Source: Adiantum capillus-veneris
Taxonomy: Eukaryota; Streptophyta; Polypodiopsida; Polypodiales; Pteridaceae
Direction: 5' to 3'
NCBI GenBank assembly: GCA_014529385.2
Contig: CM043947.1
Span: forward strand, 122,276,891-122,340,890
DNA length: 64,000 nucleotides
Below are positions 42,966 to 54,910 of this stretch, piece by piece. Position 1 is the first letter of the stretch, and each line of letters starts with the position of its first letter. The notes below the pieces were generated by a model. The model saw nothing but the letters and a program-made list of their open reading frames with translations. It was not told the origin of the DNA and made no database searches. Both the position numbers and the translations under genes were made by a program.

Positions 42966-43080
42966 TGTAGCTGTCCTAGTCCACGCTTCCAAGACTAGGT
43001 GGTGCCCTCATCTCATTTCCCTTGTGGCGCAATGGAGTTTGTTTTGGTGTAGAGGCCGCCATTCCAAATTTCCTTCGTCA
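41638..43080 (+). repeat. Element A 3' LTR
   Basis: The start is set by the PPT, the end by the match to the left LTR (CCTTCGTCA). Positions 42187-43080 match 25050-25961. The first 550 bp has no partner in the window. TATA box at 42592-42601; (TC)n at 42916-42962. Confidence 0.8.
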
Positions 43081-44345
43081 ATGCTTATGGAATTTCCCTT
43101 CCTCTCCAAGAGGAGAGAGAGCTTAGGAGGCCTCTTGAAGAGACCCCCAAAAGAAGACTCTCTCCCATTCGAGAGGAGGAATCCAAAGAGCAAGAAAGCA
43201 ATCAAAGTTTAAGTTCATCTGAAGATGTGGCTCCATGAAGACGGCGGTGTAGACGATCGCCCACTCCTCCCAAGAGGAAAACATCAACACATATTCCTTC
43301 TCCTCGTCACTCCAAAAGGGAAGAGAGGAAACAAAGGAAGAAAAGAGCTAGGAAGAGGTCACCCTCTTCTCCTTCTTCTTCACCTTTCTCCTCTTCCGAC
43401 GAAATCTATGGCTATTCTCCTAGAGAATACAAGAGGGGAGGACATCGCAAATCATTTCCTGCATGGCGGAGGTCACAAAAGCTAAAGAAGTTCAAGGAGG
43501 GGGCAAATAGTATCTCTTTTCTCACCTATGATGGCACATTTGGTGCTACCGACAAAGTGTTGGCCTTCATCTAGCAATTTGATGCGGCCTTTGGAGACGA
43601 GGGGTTTACGGAGTCCTCCAAGCTATGCCATGTAGCTATACACTTTCAAAAATCATCTCGTCAATGGTGGGCTAGCCTTTGTGGAAATAGTGAAGCCCCA
43701 AAGACATGGAAAACTCTACGAGTTTCCATCGTGAAGTAATTCCTTGCAAGCGATGCAAAGAACAAAGGGCTTACCGAATGGCGTAGCTTGAAGCTTCTCT
43801 CTCATGAGTCTATCCACAACTATGTAGCTTGAAGCTTCTCTCTCATGAGTCTATCCACAAGTATGTAGACAAGTTTTGGGATTTACATCTCAAGGCTACT
43901 GTCTTTCAAAAGATAGACTTTACCGAGGAAAGGCAACAATTCTATGCGGGATTACCTGAAGAGATGGATGAATACATCAACTCTCAACGACCTGGTAGTA
44001 TTAGCGAAGTAATCCATCACACTATGGTTGCTTCACGCATCAATTTCCATCAAGGGGCTAGACGTAATGTCAATCCCATGGACAACAAAGGAAAAAATGA
44101 TGCAAAGGGGAAAACCAATGTTCAAAATTCTTCCTAAGGCACTTCCAACAACAATCGGTCCAAGGAGAAGGGAGTTTACAAAGGTAAAAACAAACTCTCT
44201 CCTGAAGAGCTTGAAGCTTTTCACAAGGACCATAAGTGTTTCAAGTGTGGAGAGTAAGGACATGGCTATCGTTCTTGACCCAAGAAGAATACTCGCAATG
44301 AGACTCCTAGGGTTTCCACCATCGAAGCTCCAAAATAGGATGCTC
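43081..44345 (+). pseudogene. Gag remnant of element E
   Basis: Arg/Ser-rich stretch with KKRARKRSPSSPSSS, then the capsid region (SFLTYDGTFGATDKVLAF) with stops at 43572 and 43738. A duplication at about 43788-43866 repeats the text CTTGAAGCTTCTCTCTCATG. The zinc knuckle is damaged (FKCGE-stop-GHGYRS). Several frame changes. Confidence 0.85.
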
Positions 44346-45130
44346 ATTGCAAGGGATCATCACTTTCCTATGCTTGGGGAAAGGTAAGAGGGCATGATGC
44401 CTTCATCTTGTTTGACCCTGGCTCTACTCACAACTTCATATCAACGGATTTGGCCACCAAGTTGGGCATTCAAGCTTTCGAGATGGGAGATATGGTAAAG
44501 ACTGATGCAGCTTTCAAGGGACAGCAAGCCTCCATTACTCCCTTGATTGGGAAGTTGAGGCTTCATATCCAAAGCTATGTCGACAAACAAGACTTCTTCA
44601 TCTCTCCTCTCCAACATGAGGATGCTATCCTAGGGGCGCCATGGTTTGATCACATGGCTGCCAATATGAAGTTCCTTGAAAGGAGAATCTACTTCACTAC
44701 AAGGGAAAGAACATGTATATAGATGCTAGTGAGCGTGGTCGCACTATTCCACTTGTAAATCCTCCTGCTTTTGGTAAGTCAATGAAGAGCTTAGTTTTTG
44801 TGTACATGATTTTTGTCAAAGAGTCTCTAAAAGATCCTAATGTTTCATCAAATGTAAATGTTAGCAATCAAGAAGAGTTAGACTTGTCTAATTTTCTAAA
44901 AGGATTCCAAGATGTGTTCATCAATGATATCCCTATGGACTTACCTCAAAAACAAGGGGATGATGACCATCGCATTGAGCTCCTTATAGGAAGCTCACTG
45001 CCTAACAAGCCTCCTTATCGAGCCTCACAAGCTCAACAAGAGGAGATCATGAGGCAAGTACAAGAATTGGTAGACAAAGGGATAGTGAGGCCTAGTTCCT
45101 CTCCCTTTGTTCTCCAGTCCTTTTAGTGCA
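44346..45130 (+). pseudogene. Protease region of element E
   Basis: FDPGSTHNFISTDLATKLGI and ILGAPWFDHMAAN match the retropepsin of element B. A frame change occurs near 44705-44715, then the linker to RT (PPYRASQAQQEEIMRQV). Confidence 0.85.
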
Positions 45131-46220
45131 AAAGAAAGATGGTACATACCGTATGTGTGTGGACTATTGAGCACTAAACCATATCACTATCAAAAACAAA
45201 TTTATCGCGCCTCGGGTAGAAGATCTGTTTGATAAGCTACAAGACTCTACCTACTTCAGTAGGATTGACCTTAAGAGTGGCTATCATCAAATAAGGATAG
45301 TGGATGAAGATATCCTAAAGACCACGTTTCACACAACATTTAGTCTTTATGAATATCTAATCATGCCTTTTGGCCTGACTAATGTACCAGCTACATTCAA
45401 TCGTCTAATGGAAAACAAAAATTAGACCATACTGTAAATTCACTGGAGTGTTCTTTGATGATATCATCATCTACTCCAAGTCTTTGGAGGAACATAAGGA
45501 ACATCTCCAAGTGATTTTTCAAGTATTGAGGGAGAATAAGATTTTTCTCAACCAAAAGAAAAGAAATTTTTTCCTTCAAGAGATTCAATATCTAGGTCAT
45601 ACTATCTCTCAAGATGGTATCCTTATGGATCCATCAAAGTTAGAGGTAATAAAAGGATAGCCTAACCCAAGGAATCTACATGAGCTAAGAAGCTTTATTG
45701 GTATGTGTGCATATTATAGATGCTTCATAGCAAAATTCTAGTAGGACCACTACACAACTTAACTAAGAAGAACATTAAGTATGTATGGACTACTAAGGAG
45801 AAAAATGCTTTTGATAAGCTCAAAGAGAAGCTTACTTCCCAACCAGTCCTCGTGCTTCCGGATCTCTCAAAGCCATTTGAGGTCCAATGTGATGCTTGTG
45901 GTGATTGCCTTGGAGCAATTTTTCTTCAAGAAGGGCATGCCATAGCATGAGAGACGAAGGCTCAATACTGATGAACGAGTCTTGGGCATTTATGAGAAAG
46001 AGATTTTAGCTGTTCTACATGCCCTAGACACATGGAAGTACTACTTATTGGGGACTCCATTTATTCTACGAACCGATCACCAAAGTCTCAAGTATTTCAT
46101 GATGCAAACCAAGCTCTTCGACAAACAAATGAGGTGGGAAAATTTTCTTTCGCAATTTAATTTTCATATTGCTCACATTGCTGGTAAGCACAATCAAGTG
46201 GTCGATGCACTTTCATGATA
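45131..46220 (+). pseudogene. RT and RNase H of element E
   Basis: SRIDLKSGYHQI, MPFGLTNVPATF, VFFDDIIIYSKS, QCDACGDCLGAIF and RTDHQSLKYF are all recognisable in different frames. Stops and small indels occur near 45166, 45425, 45658, 45740, 45948 and 46216. Inactive. Confidence 0.85.
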
Positions 46221-47672
46221 ACCAAAAGTTAATGCGGTGTCTATAGCTACTCACAATGATCTATATTCTATGATAGATGAGTATGCTACTGACCCTGACT
46301 TTAGAGACGTAATGTCAGCCCTTTATTTGGGGAAGAAAGAGGAACCATTCACCTTGCAGGATGGTTATCTTCTCCACGGTAATAGGCTATGTGTTACCAT
46401 TTCCTTCATGAGAAAGGTATGTATGAATCCCATGCTCCTCCCTATGCGGGGCATAGAGGTATTCAACCTACTCTATGAGGAGTGGAGATAAATTTCTATT
46501 GGCCTACCATGAAAGTGGACATACAAGAGTATGTTTCAAAATGTGTAGTATGCCAAAAAACCAAATATGATAGAGGGAAGCAACATAGATTACTCTAGCC
46601 ATTGCCTATCCCAAATTCACCATGGGAGAGTATATCCATGGATTTCATCTTTGGATTACCCAAGTCTATCCATGGGAATACGGGATTATGGACAATAGTC
46701 GACAGGTTTAGCAACTAAGCACACTTTATTCCTGTCAAAAAGACCATTAAGGCACACAAAATGGCAACTCTCTTCATATCTCAAATTTTCAAACATCATG
46801 GATTACCAACATCCATCGTGTTAGATAGAGATCCTAGAATGACCAGTAATTTTTGGAAAGGTCTCTTTGAAAATCTAGGAGCAAGATTGGATTTCTCTTC
46901 GGCCTATCACCCACAAACGGATGGACAAAGTGAGATAGCCAATCTTACGATACTCAATCTACTCAAGACTTTTGTTACCAAAGTAGATCAACGCTCACAA
47001 TGGGAAAAGTACTTACCTCTTGTAGAGTATGCCTACAATAATAATGTATATACTTCTACGTGAAAAGCACCTTTTGAGATCATTGAGGGAAGACCTAATA
47101 GTCCCTTACTACTCAAAGTACATGGGAAGATCTTCGTCGCTGATGAGTATAGCCGCAACCTACAAGAATATTTTCTATAGATTATGGAGGCTATATCCAT
47201 CTCTCAAGAAAGAAAGAAAGTTGTTGCTGACAAGCACAAAAGGGCCTTAACAATTAAAGAAAATGATTGGGTCTTACTTAAGTTTCCTAAGGCTCGATTA
47301 AGGCAAACGACGGGCAAAAATCCTATGGAGTTTTATGCTAAGCTAGCAAAAAGATATTGTGGTCCTTTCCAACTCAAATTGCCCAACCATTGGCTCATAC
47401 ACAATGCTTTTCATGTGAGCCTACTCAAGCCCTACAAAGGAGAGCCACCAAGTGAACCAATTATTGAAGACCCTCCCAAAGTTGAAGACCAAGAAGAGGT
47501 GCTACAACCCAAAGCTATCCTTAGGCATGAAGACAAGGTACTACGATATGGTAAGATTATCCAACAATATCTTATCAAATTCAAAAATTATCCTTTTGAA
47601 TATGCTAGGTGGATGCAAGGAATACAACTTAAGGATAGCATGAACCTTGCAATGCTTACAATGCTACATTAG
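46221..47672 (+). pseudogene. Integrase and chromodomain-like tail of element E
   Basis: Homologous to the integrase of element B: KCVVCQKTK in fragments, [16 protein letters not shown] (relatives have SDRDPRM) and TDGQSEIAN, then a chromodomain-like tail (YLIKFKNYPFEYARWM). Stops and frame changes near 46440, 46490, 46590, 46716, 47063 and 47177. Confidence 0.85.
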
Positions 47673-48016
47673 AGTAAGCAAATGTACAAATTTCTCTTAA
47701 ATGACTCATGTTTTTGTCTTATAAGACTAGTTCTCATTTTAATTGTGCACAAATTTAACTATATGCATGCTTCGAATCATGTTTATGATGACAACGTCTC
47801 TCAAACACCAAGTAGAATTTGTTACTCTACTTTGGGAGAATGAAATGGACTAAAGAGTAGAGATGCTTGCGGTAACTATGTCTCCCAAGCACCAAATGGA
47901 TTAGTCATCCATCTTGGAAAGATATTGTAGGGTAAAAAGGGATCCTCTACCTGCTAAGTAAGATTAACTAATGACTAAGGCTTTATCTCTTCTACCTCAT
48001 AGTCGAGGAAGACTAT
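47673..48016 (+). other. Element E 3' untranslated stretch
   Basis: Diverged counterpart of 32483-32165 of element B. Ends in the small hairpin 47998-48017. Confidence 0.6.
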
Positions 48017-48035
48017 GATTTCAAGAGAGAGGTAA
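48017..48035 (+). promoter_or_regulatory. Element E polypurine tract
   Basis: GATTTCAAGAGAGAGGTAA, identical to the PPT of element B, followed by TGTCATAA. Confidence 0.85.
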
Positions 48036-49539
48036 TGTCATAAAAACTAATATCTAACCAACCCAAATGATTTTCTCATATTAAACTGATCACTTAATGT
48101 GGGAGAATAAACGGGAACAAAGGTTAAGATATTAAGATGTGCTTATAGATCTATCTAAACACGGGGCAAATGGTAAAGGGGCCCAAATGAGAGATGGTCT
48201 ATCAAAGAGCAAGGCTAACCAATGGAGCATAAGACCTTAGGGTTACCTTCATTGAAGACCTCCAATAGTTAGTGTAAAAGTCCTTTGACCTTAGGTAAGC
48301 TAGGGTTGAGCTTGAGGTGGGAACCCGGGCCAAGCCTAAGGTGCTTGAGGTGCTTGATGTTCTTGATGATTGAGATGCTTGAGGTGATTGTCATGCTTGA
48401 GATGCTAGGGTTGCACTTGAGGTGAGAACCCAACCCAAGCTTAAAGTGCTTAAGGGCCAAGCTTGTGGTGGGAACTGGGTCTATGCATGAGGGGCTTGAG
48501 GTGTCAAAAGGTTAAGATTCAATCCCTACAAGGAGGGGGCAAGCCCTACAAGAGGGGGGATGAGAGAGAACACCCACACACTCACACAAGGCATGCATGG
48601 TACATAGAAAGCAAAAGGGTCACTTGTCAAGTTCCTCCTCATGTTGCCCTCATAGTGTGCCTGAAGCCTATTGGTTGGCCACCCAAGGGGTCCAATGATA
48701 ATTTTGGAGATTTAATTAATTGATTTTGCATTTATCAAGTCCTCTCTCTCAAAGGGGAAAGGGGGACACTTGTACCAAGGCTACCCTTGCTGCTTGTAAT
48801 GCCTCCTGCTTGTGATTGGCTAGGCTTGCAGGGGTCCAAGGAGCTTCAAGCATGAGCTACAAGGGGGGGTCGACCCAAGCAAGCTAGGGGGTTTCTTAGG
48901 GGGTATAATCACCCACATACACTCACAAACACTCTCATTGTCTGCTATGCAAAGTGCAAGAGCTCCATCTCCTTCTCCAAGCTCCTTGAGAAGTTGAGAG
49001 CCTACACCAACACTCTTGGCTATGGAGTGGAAATCCAACCAAGAGCCATGCTTCAATGCTTGATTTTTCCATCTTCATTACCATGCTATTATGTATGCTA
49101 GCAAGAAGAGTTATGATAAGTGAGGAACTAATTTTTTCTCCTATGAAATGTTCCTTCTTCCTCTTCCTACTCTCATTCCCTGCTAGCTCTCTAAACCTTC
49201 GAAGGTGTTTGAGGTCTTGGGACTAAGGCTTGGGATTGTTAAATATTTCTTCAATTTTATGTTATGCTTGTGATGCATGAAGCTTTCCATCTTCATTGCA
49301 TCACCTAGGTCACAAGGAACACAAAGATTGTATTGTAGCAAGTCTCTCTTAATGGGAGAAATCATAATACAAATGCCTATTAGAGGGGGGACCGACTCCA
49401 CATAAATCCGGTCCTCAATTGTTGTCATGTTCTCCAAATTCTCTCTCTTGCAAAAGTATTGATCATTCTAAGTTAACTAATTGCTTTGATTTTTATGCAA
49501 TATTTCTATATTCATCTTTACTTTTATAGTATATTCCAC
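48036..49539 (+). repeat. Element E 3' LTR (diverged)
   Basis: Starts TGTCATAAAAACTAATATC, like the element B LTR. Similarity to B continues in patches to about 49480. The right end is not certain (a TTCCACA at 49533-49539 is a candidate). Contains imperfect short repeats around 48300-48500 (GAGGTGGGAACC-like). Confidence 0.7.
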
Positions 49540-49636
49540 AACATATGGCCATAAGACATCTGATACTTGATCATCATTGCTTAGATCTTTATTTGATACA
49601 TGCTCAATTTTCATCCCATAGGCTGTTACCTCAACC

Positions 49637-50133
49637 CTAGAAAAACCTTGCTTGTTTGAGGTTCTCTATCCTGATGGTTGCCCGGACCCCTTTTTTTTCT
49701 AGTGGTTCCAATTTCAACTTCATCTCTCGCATGCCCTTCACTAATTCATCTAGTGTGGATTCTTCCATTTTTGGAATTGAAGTAATTGGCTTTGATGGCC
49801 ATTCTGGTGTAACAGAGAGAGAAGTACCATTAGACACCACCACTTTGACCTTCACACGATCTTACATCTCTAGCACCACAACAAGCTAAACAATCATCAT
49901 CATCTTGATTCCTAGAACCCTCTTTAACTCCATATACTTCTCATAGTGACGGAGGTACTTTGTGATATTCTTTCCATCAAACTGGTCAGTCTGAGTGAAG
50001 CGCCTTTGTGGTTCAGACTTCCCTCCTTTCTGCAGCTTGTTTTTGTTGCATGAACATAGAAAAATCTTGAAACATTTTCATTTCCCCAACATCAAATTAC
50101 ATACCTTGATAGCCTTGTTGCTCCGCCATAGTT
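49637..50133 (-). pseudogene. Gag fragment G (unassigned LTR element)
   Basis: The minus strand has a short start, MAEQQGYQG, then FDGKNITKYLRHYEKYMEL, a gag N-terminal pattern, in another frame. Then comes a 72-residue stretch with MEESTLDELVKGMREMKL. Stops separate the pieces. No protease or pol follows; element E lies immediately to the left. A remnant of a different gypsy-like element. Confidence 0.55.
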
Positions 50134-51783
50134 TAAAGCCTTGAAAGTTCTTTGCAAACCCTCACCCTGGCTTATTCATGTTAGGTTCACCAAAAGAATG
50201 TCAAAAAGTGGTCATTCTTGCCAGGAAAGCATAGACCTCTGGATGTGGGAGTTTGCAAGGGATTAAAATAGAATTTGACACGTTAAAACTTAATAGTTAA
50301 TGGTAAAAACTTTGAATGCAGCCACAGAAGCTTCACTCTTTTGCATACACATATATACAAAACCCCTCACTCAAAACAAGACAAAATGAAAACATCAAAG
50401 CTCAATTCATTTTAGATTGCGTAGGATAAAAGGGGTTGATGATGCGTTAATGAAAGTTAATCTTTGTGGCACAAACATGCTACAATTGTCTTTTGGAATT
50501 GTAGTTTAGTGCTCACAATGATATATATATTCTGCCTAGCAATTGGGACAATCTATGTATATAAATCTTCTTGATTCATAGTGAAACCATGCAGAGGCTC
50601 AACTCTTAGAGAAAGAAGGATTTCCCATAGTTGTTTCAAACTTAAGCGTGATATGAGAGGTGTGACACACCTTTATTACTCAACTTCCGTAAGCGTGATC
50701 TCAACTTGATGAAGGATCAAGAAGAGATTCCCTTTTACACGCTTATTTAAATGTCAACAATAAGGCTTTATTGGTAAGAGATAATTACATAGAGCATATG
50801 AGAGTTTACAATGCTAATAATGAGGGCAAGAATAGTATATGATGATAATAGTATGAGCTTGGATTAATAGAGTGAAAGAGTTTGGCTTGAGAGGTGGAGG
50901 AGCTTGGCTTGATAGTACGGAGGTGCTTGGCTTGAGAGGTTGAGGAGCTTGTCTTGGTTTGATGGAAGTGTGGTTGAGAGGTTCGAGACTTAGCTTGATA
51001 TGGTACAATATAATGCTTAAGTGAGTGGAGAAAGGGCCCTATTTATAGGTGAATTTTCCTCCTTAAGAAGAAAATATTTGGTAGCATTCCAAAAAGTGTC
51101 ATGAGTCAAGGTTTAACCATGTGAAGAATATGAGAGATATGTGTCTTCGTACTTATCCACTTTTTTTATCGCAAAATATCTCCTTATTGGTGATAACACT
51201 TGTCATTCTAGAGGTCTTTTTGTCCTACTAGAAGTCTTCTTCTTGCCACTTTCCCTTTCTCTTAGAATATGAGTGATATTTGCCTTCTTACTTCTCCACT
51301 TCTTTATCCCAAAATATCTCCTTGTTGATGATAACACTTTTCCTTCTAGAGGTATTTTTTCCCACTAGAAGTCTTCTTCTTGCCACTTGCCCTTTCTCTT
51401 AGATGCTTCTAGATTTAGAAGTCTTAGGTTCTTAAGTTGTCATTTGCTTCCAAAGTAAATGCATCATGGTAGAGGTAAGCATGCCATGCATCCCTTAACT
51501 AAACTTAGTAAGAGGATTAATATGAATTAAAAATGATGCATGGAAGGAAAAAGGCAAGCTAGTGCATTGGCTTATGTCATGATGGGCTCATACTAAATAT
51601 GCATGAGGATTAAATATCATAAAGATGTAAGAAAACGACTTTCAAAATAATTTATTAGATGAGGTATATATTTTTACTTTATATATTTTGTGTGCATATA
51701 TACATTATGGAGAATGTTCAATTGCATAAAAGTACACGTATCATGGTGCTCATCACCTATTCCCATTATGTACGTGCTATTGT
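50134..51783 (-). other. Possible 5' LTR and leader of fragment G
   Basis: Non-coding, AT-rich. A minus-strand TATA box CTATAAATAG (51039-51048) lies in a promoter-like setting (TATA then GGGCCC), identical in core to that of element C. Imperfect GAGGAGCTTGGCTTGA repeats occur at 50870-50960. A 139 bp tandem dimer occupies 51126-51403. No LTR partner is present, so the call is tentative. Confidence 0.35.
51126..51403. repeat. 139 bp tandem dimer
   Basis: Copies start GAATATGAGAGATAT (51126) and GAATATGAGTGATAT (51265). Clearly related with scattered substitutions. Confidence 0.8.
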
Positions 51784-54469
51784 ATGACACCGGACTTTCA
51801 AAATAGCATGTATTGCTATGATTTGGCAAAACCCATAAAAGCATTGATAAGTTTTTGGAAATTTTTGAGAAATCTCTCTATAGTTGGTGATCATTATCGG
51901 TGTCAACTAACGAGGATCTCCACAACATATGACAAACTACATCTTTTTTGGAATTTCATTTTTTGGTTCATTCCAATCATGCAATTGTCACTTGTTATGC
52001 TAGAGCAAGGTTCGATTGGCTTCCAACATGAAGTTTTGATAGGGGAGCAAGGCTCACTCACTAACCTAGATGCATCAATTCTTTTTACCTCGGCAATAAG
52101 GTGCATGTCAATTTTTGGGTATAGAAGCTTGGCACATTTCTTTTCCTATGATGGCACTCTTTGAAGCAAGGATTTATTTTACATGTTTGTGACATAATAC
52201 CTCCGAAAATCAGGGATATGCTATGAGCATACAAATTTGGAGGTCTTTACAATTGTATGTGCATGAATATTCAATGAGGCGCACAAAGCCAAGGGAATTA
52301 CAAACTACCAAGTCTAGCATAACCCATGGCTATGAGCTATAGTCCAAGTAGAACATACTTCAAAAGTCATGGCTATGAGGTAGATTCAATCAAGGATTGA
52401 AAAATTTGATTGAATTTTCCTCTCAACTGAGCACTTGCTTTTAGATTTCCAGACAATGAAAACCAAACGGGTGACCAAGATATAACTGGAAACGAGTATA
52501 CCCCATGTTCATGCTTTGTTCATGGATTTTGGATTTCTTGATAATGCAAGGCACTTAAGAGTATCATTTAAGACTATTGAGGTAGGTACTTCATTGTGGG
52601 CAAGGGCTTATCAAAGTATTTTGACTAGCTTGCAAGGTGTGTCTTTACCATGGACTTAGTTCCACATAAGTGATTCTTTCGCTTTCTCTATGATGCCAAA
52701 ATACTTCAAAATATGTAAGATCTACTTTGTTCCCAATTTTTTTATTTGATGATTCTCCTGTTGAAGTTGTTACAAGAGTTATCCAATAGTGGTGACCTTC
52801 TACTCAATAGCAGTTGAGGCCGGCATCTCTACTGTGGTTGTTGCATCTTAATACATACACAAGGTGCATGCACTATAGAGGATGATTTTTTTCTATAGCA
52901 AACAAGCATGGCCTCCCTATCAATCAATTAGTTCATATGATAACATGACTCTGCTAAGAGAGTCTCCAAACAGGTAATCTTTTGTTTCAAAAACCAAAGA
53001 ATACCTAGTATGACTACCTTCTTAATGTTTTGGGATTTTTTCTCTTCTTTCTATGGGGAGATATGATTGTTTCAAAGATCGAGTTGTCAATAAGATTCCA
53101 AAGAATCTCCCACTTAGTCTATAGCATTGATTGTGTCTATAGGATTGGTATTAATAGGGGTATGGCCCAGGCCCAACTAATGGAAAATCACTCCATAAGT
53201 TTTGATGGTCATTGATGGGCCTCTTTACACTTATATTTTCAAGGAAAGAAGCTCTCAACCAGCAAGGGGTAGTTAATGACTATTGGTAGCATGATAGCAT
53301 ATATTGGTCTCAGCTACCTAATGATTTAAGTAGTTTCTTTTTAGAATTTGACCAAGCTCAGATTGCCAAGGAAACACCAAGGGTTCTTAGTTAAACATTT
53401 TTTTTATCTCACTGATCTCTCCTTTTAATGTTTAATATTTGAAGGCAATACTGAGACTTTTGAGGATAGAATTTTGGTAATATACCTTTGAGGCTTGAAA
53501 ATTTACTTTGACCTCCGGGTAAGTATATGGTACTTTTCACCTCATAGTAAACATATAATTTGGTTTTGTTTTCTTTCTCAATATGCTTTGATTGAGCTTT
53601 ACAAGTGGGATGTTGTCAAAGTAGACGATGCGGAAGCGTAGAGACCAAGGGGATAAAGGGAAACCCTGATCAATAAATGGAAATTGCCTAAATTCAAAGG
53701 AAAAAATGGGGTTTTTTGAAGATTTTTGTAGTGGGTGTGGTGGATTTTGAAGGTCCTTGGTGGGGGGTTGGTGAGGAGGCACCAAGTGGAACCCTGCAAT
53801 TGCACATGCGTAGTTTAAGGTGCTAGGAGGAGTGTATATATCCTAGAGTGTGAGCTCTTTGAGGGCATCACAATGGAGAGAAGATCATTGGTCCCGTGGC
53901 CATGGAGTTTCGCACTGAGGTGCTGCTTGGTGGCGTGTTGCGTGGGAGACGGCGGCCCTTGGAGCACAAACTGGCAGTTTTGGCCAATGGTGGCACGTTG
54001 GCAGCGGTCGATGGTGGTGGGCACCCGTGGGTGGCTCGCATAGGGTGGTGACATGGTAGAAGCACTAGGAAGGGGCCGTTTCACACGGGCTATTGGCCGC
54101 TTGAATTTTTGAAGGCAAATGTGGAGGAAGCGCTAGTGCCCCCGTAACCACCCCCCTCCCCCCTCTCATTGAGCTTGGGCATGATGCAATGTGAAGGAGA
54201 GTGAGAGAGGTTGATTTCAGGGCTCCAAGCTAGTGAGAGTTGTTAAATCAAGCTCCCAAAGGGCCCAATTAAATCAAAGTTTCTAAAAAAGGGCGGGGTT
54301 CCCCTATAAAAACCTTTTTTTTTTAAATTTATAGGTTTTTTTCCTTGTTTTAGGAATAGTGAAGTGCTAGAGAAGCCAAGAGTAAGTCCTTGGGGCCATT
54401 TTCTTGCAAGCTCCCCATTGGTGGCATACGAACGTTGATGTACTCTTTGATTAAGCAATTGAAAGCCAT

Positions 54470-54502
<33 letters not shown>

Positions 54503-54910
54503 ATCTCTGGCATCGTCTCCTCCCTCCCCAATCTTTTCTCTTGCTCTTTGTACGTTGTGTCCATGCTGGCGGAAGTGTGTGTTGTGGCCCGTTTTCTAGT
54601 CCAAAGGGAGTGAAAATCTGAGCAAGTGGTGTGTGTCTAGTGTGCTAGAGCGAGTATTGATGATGTACATGAGTTTACTGGCGTTCTTGCTATTGTGCGT
54701 GTATTGAGGGGTGTGCAGGTGGTGGACTATGAGTGTGAAATCTATCTTTTGAAGGTGTTTCTGAGAGGATAGGGGTGCTATGAATTCCCTGAGCTATAGT
54801 GAGGAAACTGTGTGTGTTGTGGGTGTGTTCTCCATTCTCCTTGTCCATCTTCTAGTGCCTCCACGAAGGAGCACGCTGATTGCTCCTAGTTAGATGAAAA
54901 GAAGTAGTTT
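51784..54910. other. Unassigned low-copy or decayed sequence
   Basis: About 3.1 kb with no convincing coding region on either strand. The longest frame (51784-52164) has no recognisable motif. 54100-54170 is G/C-run rich, and 54472-54502 is an uninterrupted run of 31 C. Confidence 0.45.
54472..54502. repeat. Poly(C) run of 31 bases
   Basis: Uninterrupted C31 (G31 on the minus strand), exceptional for a plant genome. Its length should be treated as uncertain. Confidence 0.85.

Larger units (their letters stand above)
25050..43080 (+). mobile_element. Element A: Tat-type Ty3/gypsy retrotransposon split by element B
   Basis: The left LTR (25050-25961, 5'-truncated), PBS, pre-gag ORF, gag-pro-RT-RNase H and the start of the second RNase H occupy 25050-30536. 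The integrase, PPT and full right LTR occupy 40310-43080. The protein order and dual RNase H match element C, which helps define what is missing. Element B and its partial repeat (30537-40309) lie between, and about 350 bp of the second RNase H is deleted at that site. The right LTR abuts element E at 43080/43081, so A probably inserted into E. Confidence 0.88.
43081..49539 (+). mobile_element. Element E: old, 5'-truncated relative of element B
   Basis: Plus-strand gag-pol similar to element B over its whole length but with many stops and frameshifts. It begins inside gag directly after the right LTR of element A, lacking its own 5' LTR, PBS and about 100 gag residues. PPT at 48017-48035 and a diverged B-type 3' LTR follow. 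It is clearly older than B, and useful as an outgroup for B's mutations. Confidence 0.88.

Noticed and set aside
50180-50215. Possible PBS TTTTGGTGAACC (minus) for fragment G
   Set aside because: No clear LTR end next to it, and the match to any tRNA 3' end is too short to support.
51784-52164. 126-codon plus-strand ORF
   Set aside because: No motif, no intron signals, no repeat partner, and an amino-acid mix typical of translated AT-rich non-coding DNA.
53537-54084. Pro/His-rich minus-strand ORFs
   Set aside because: Overlapping frames in a G-rich stretch with no domain and no splice support.
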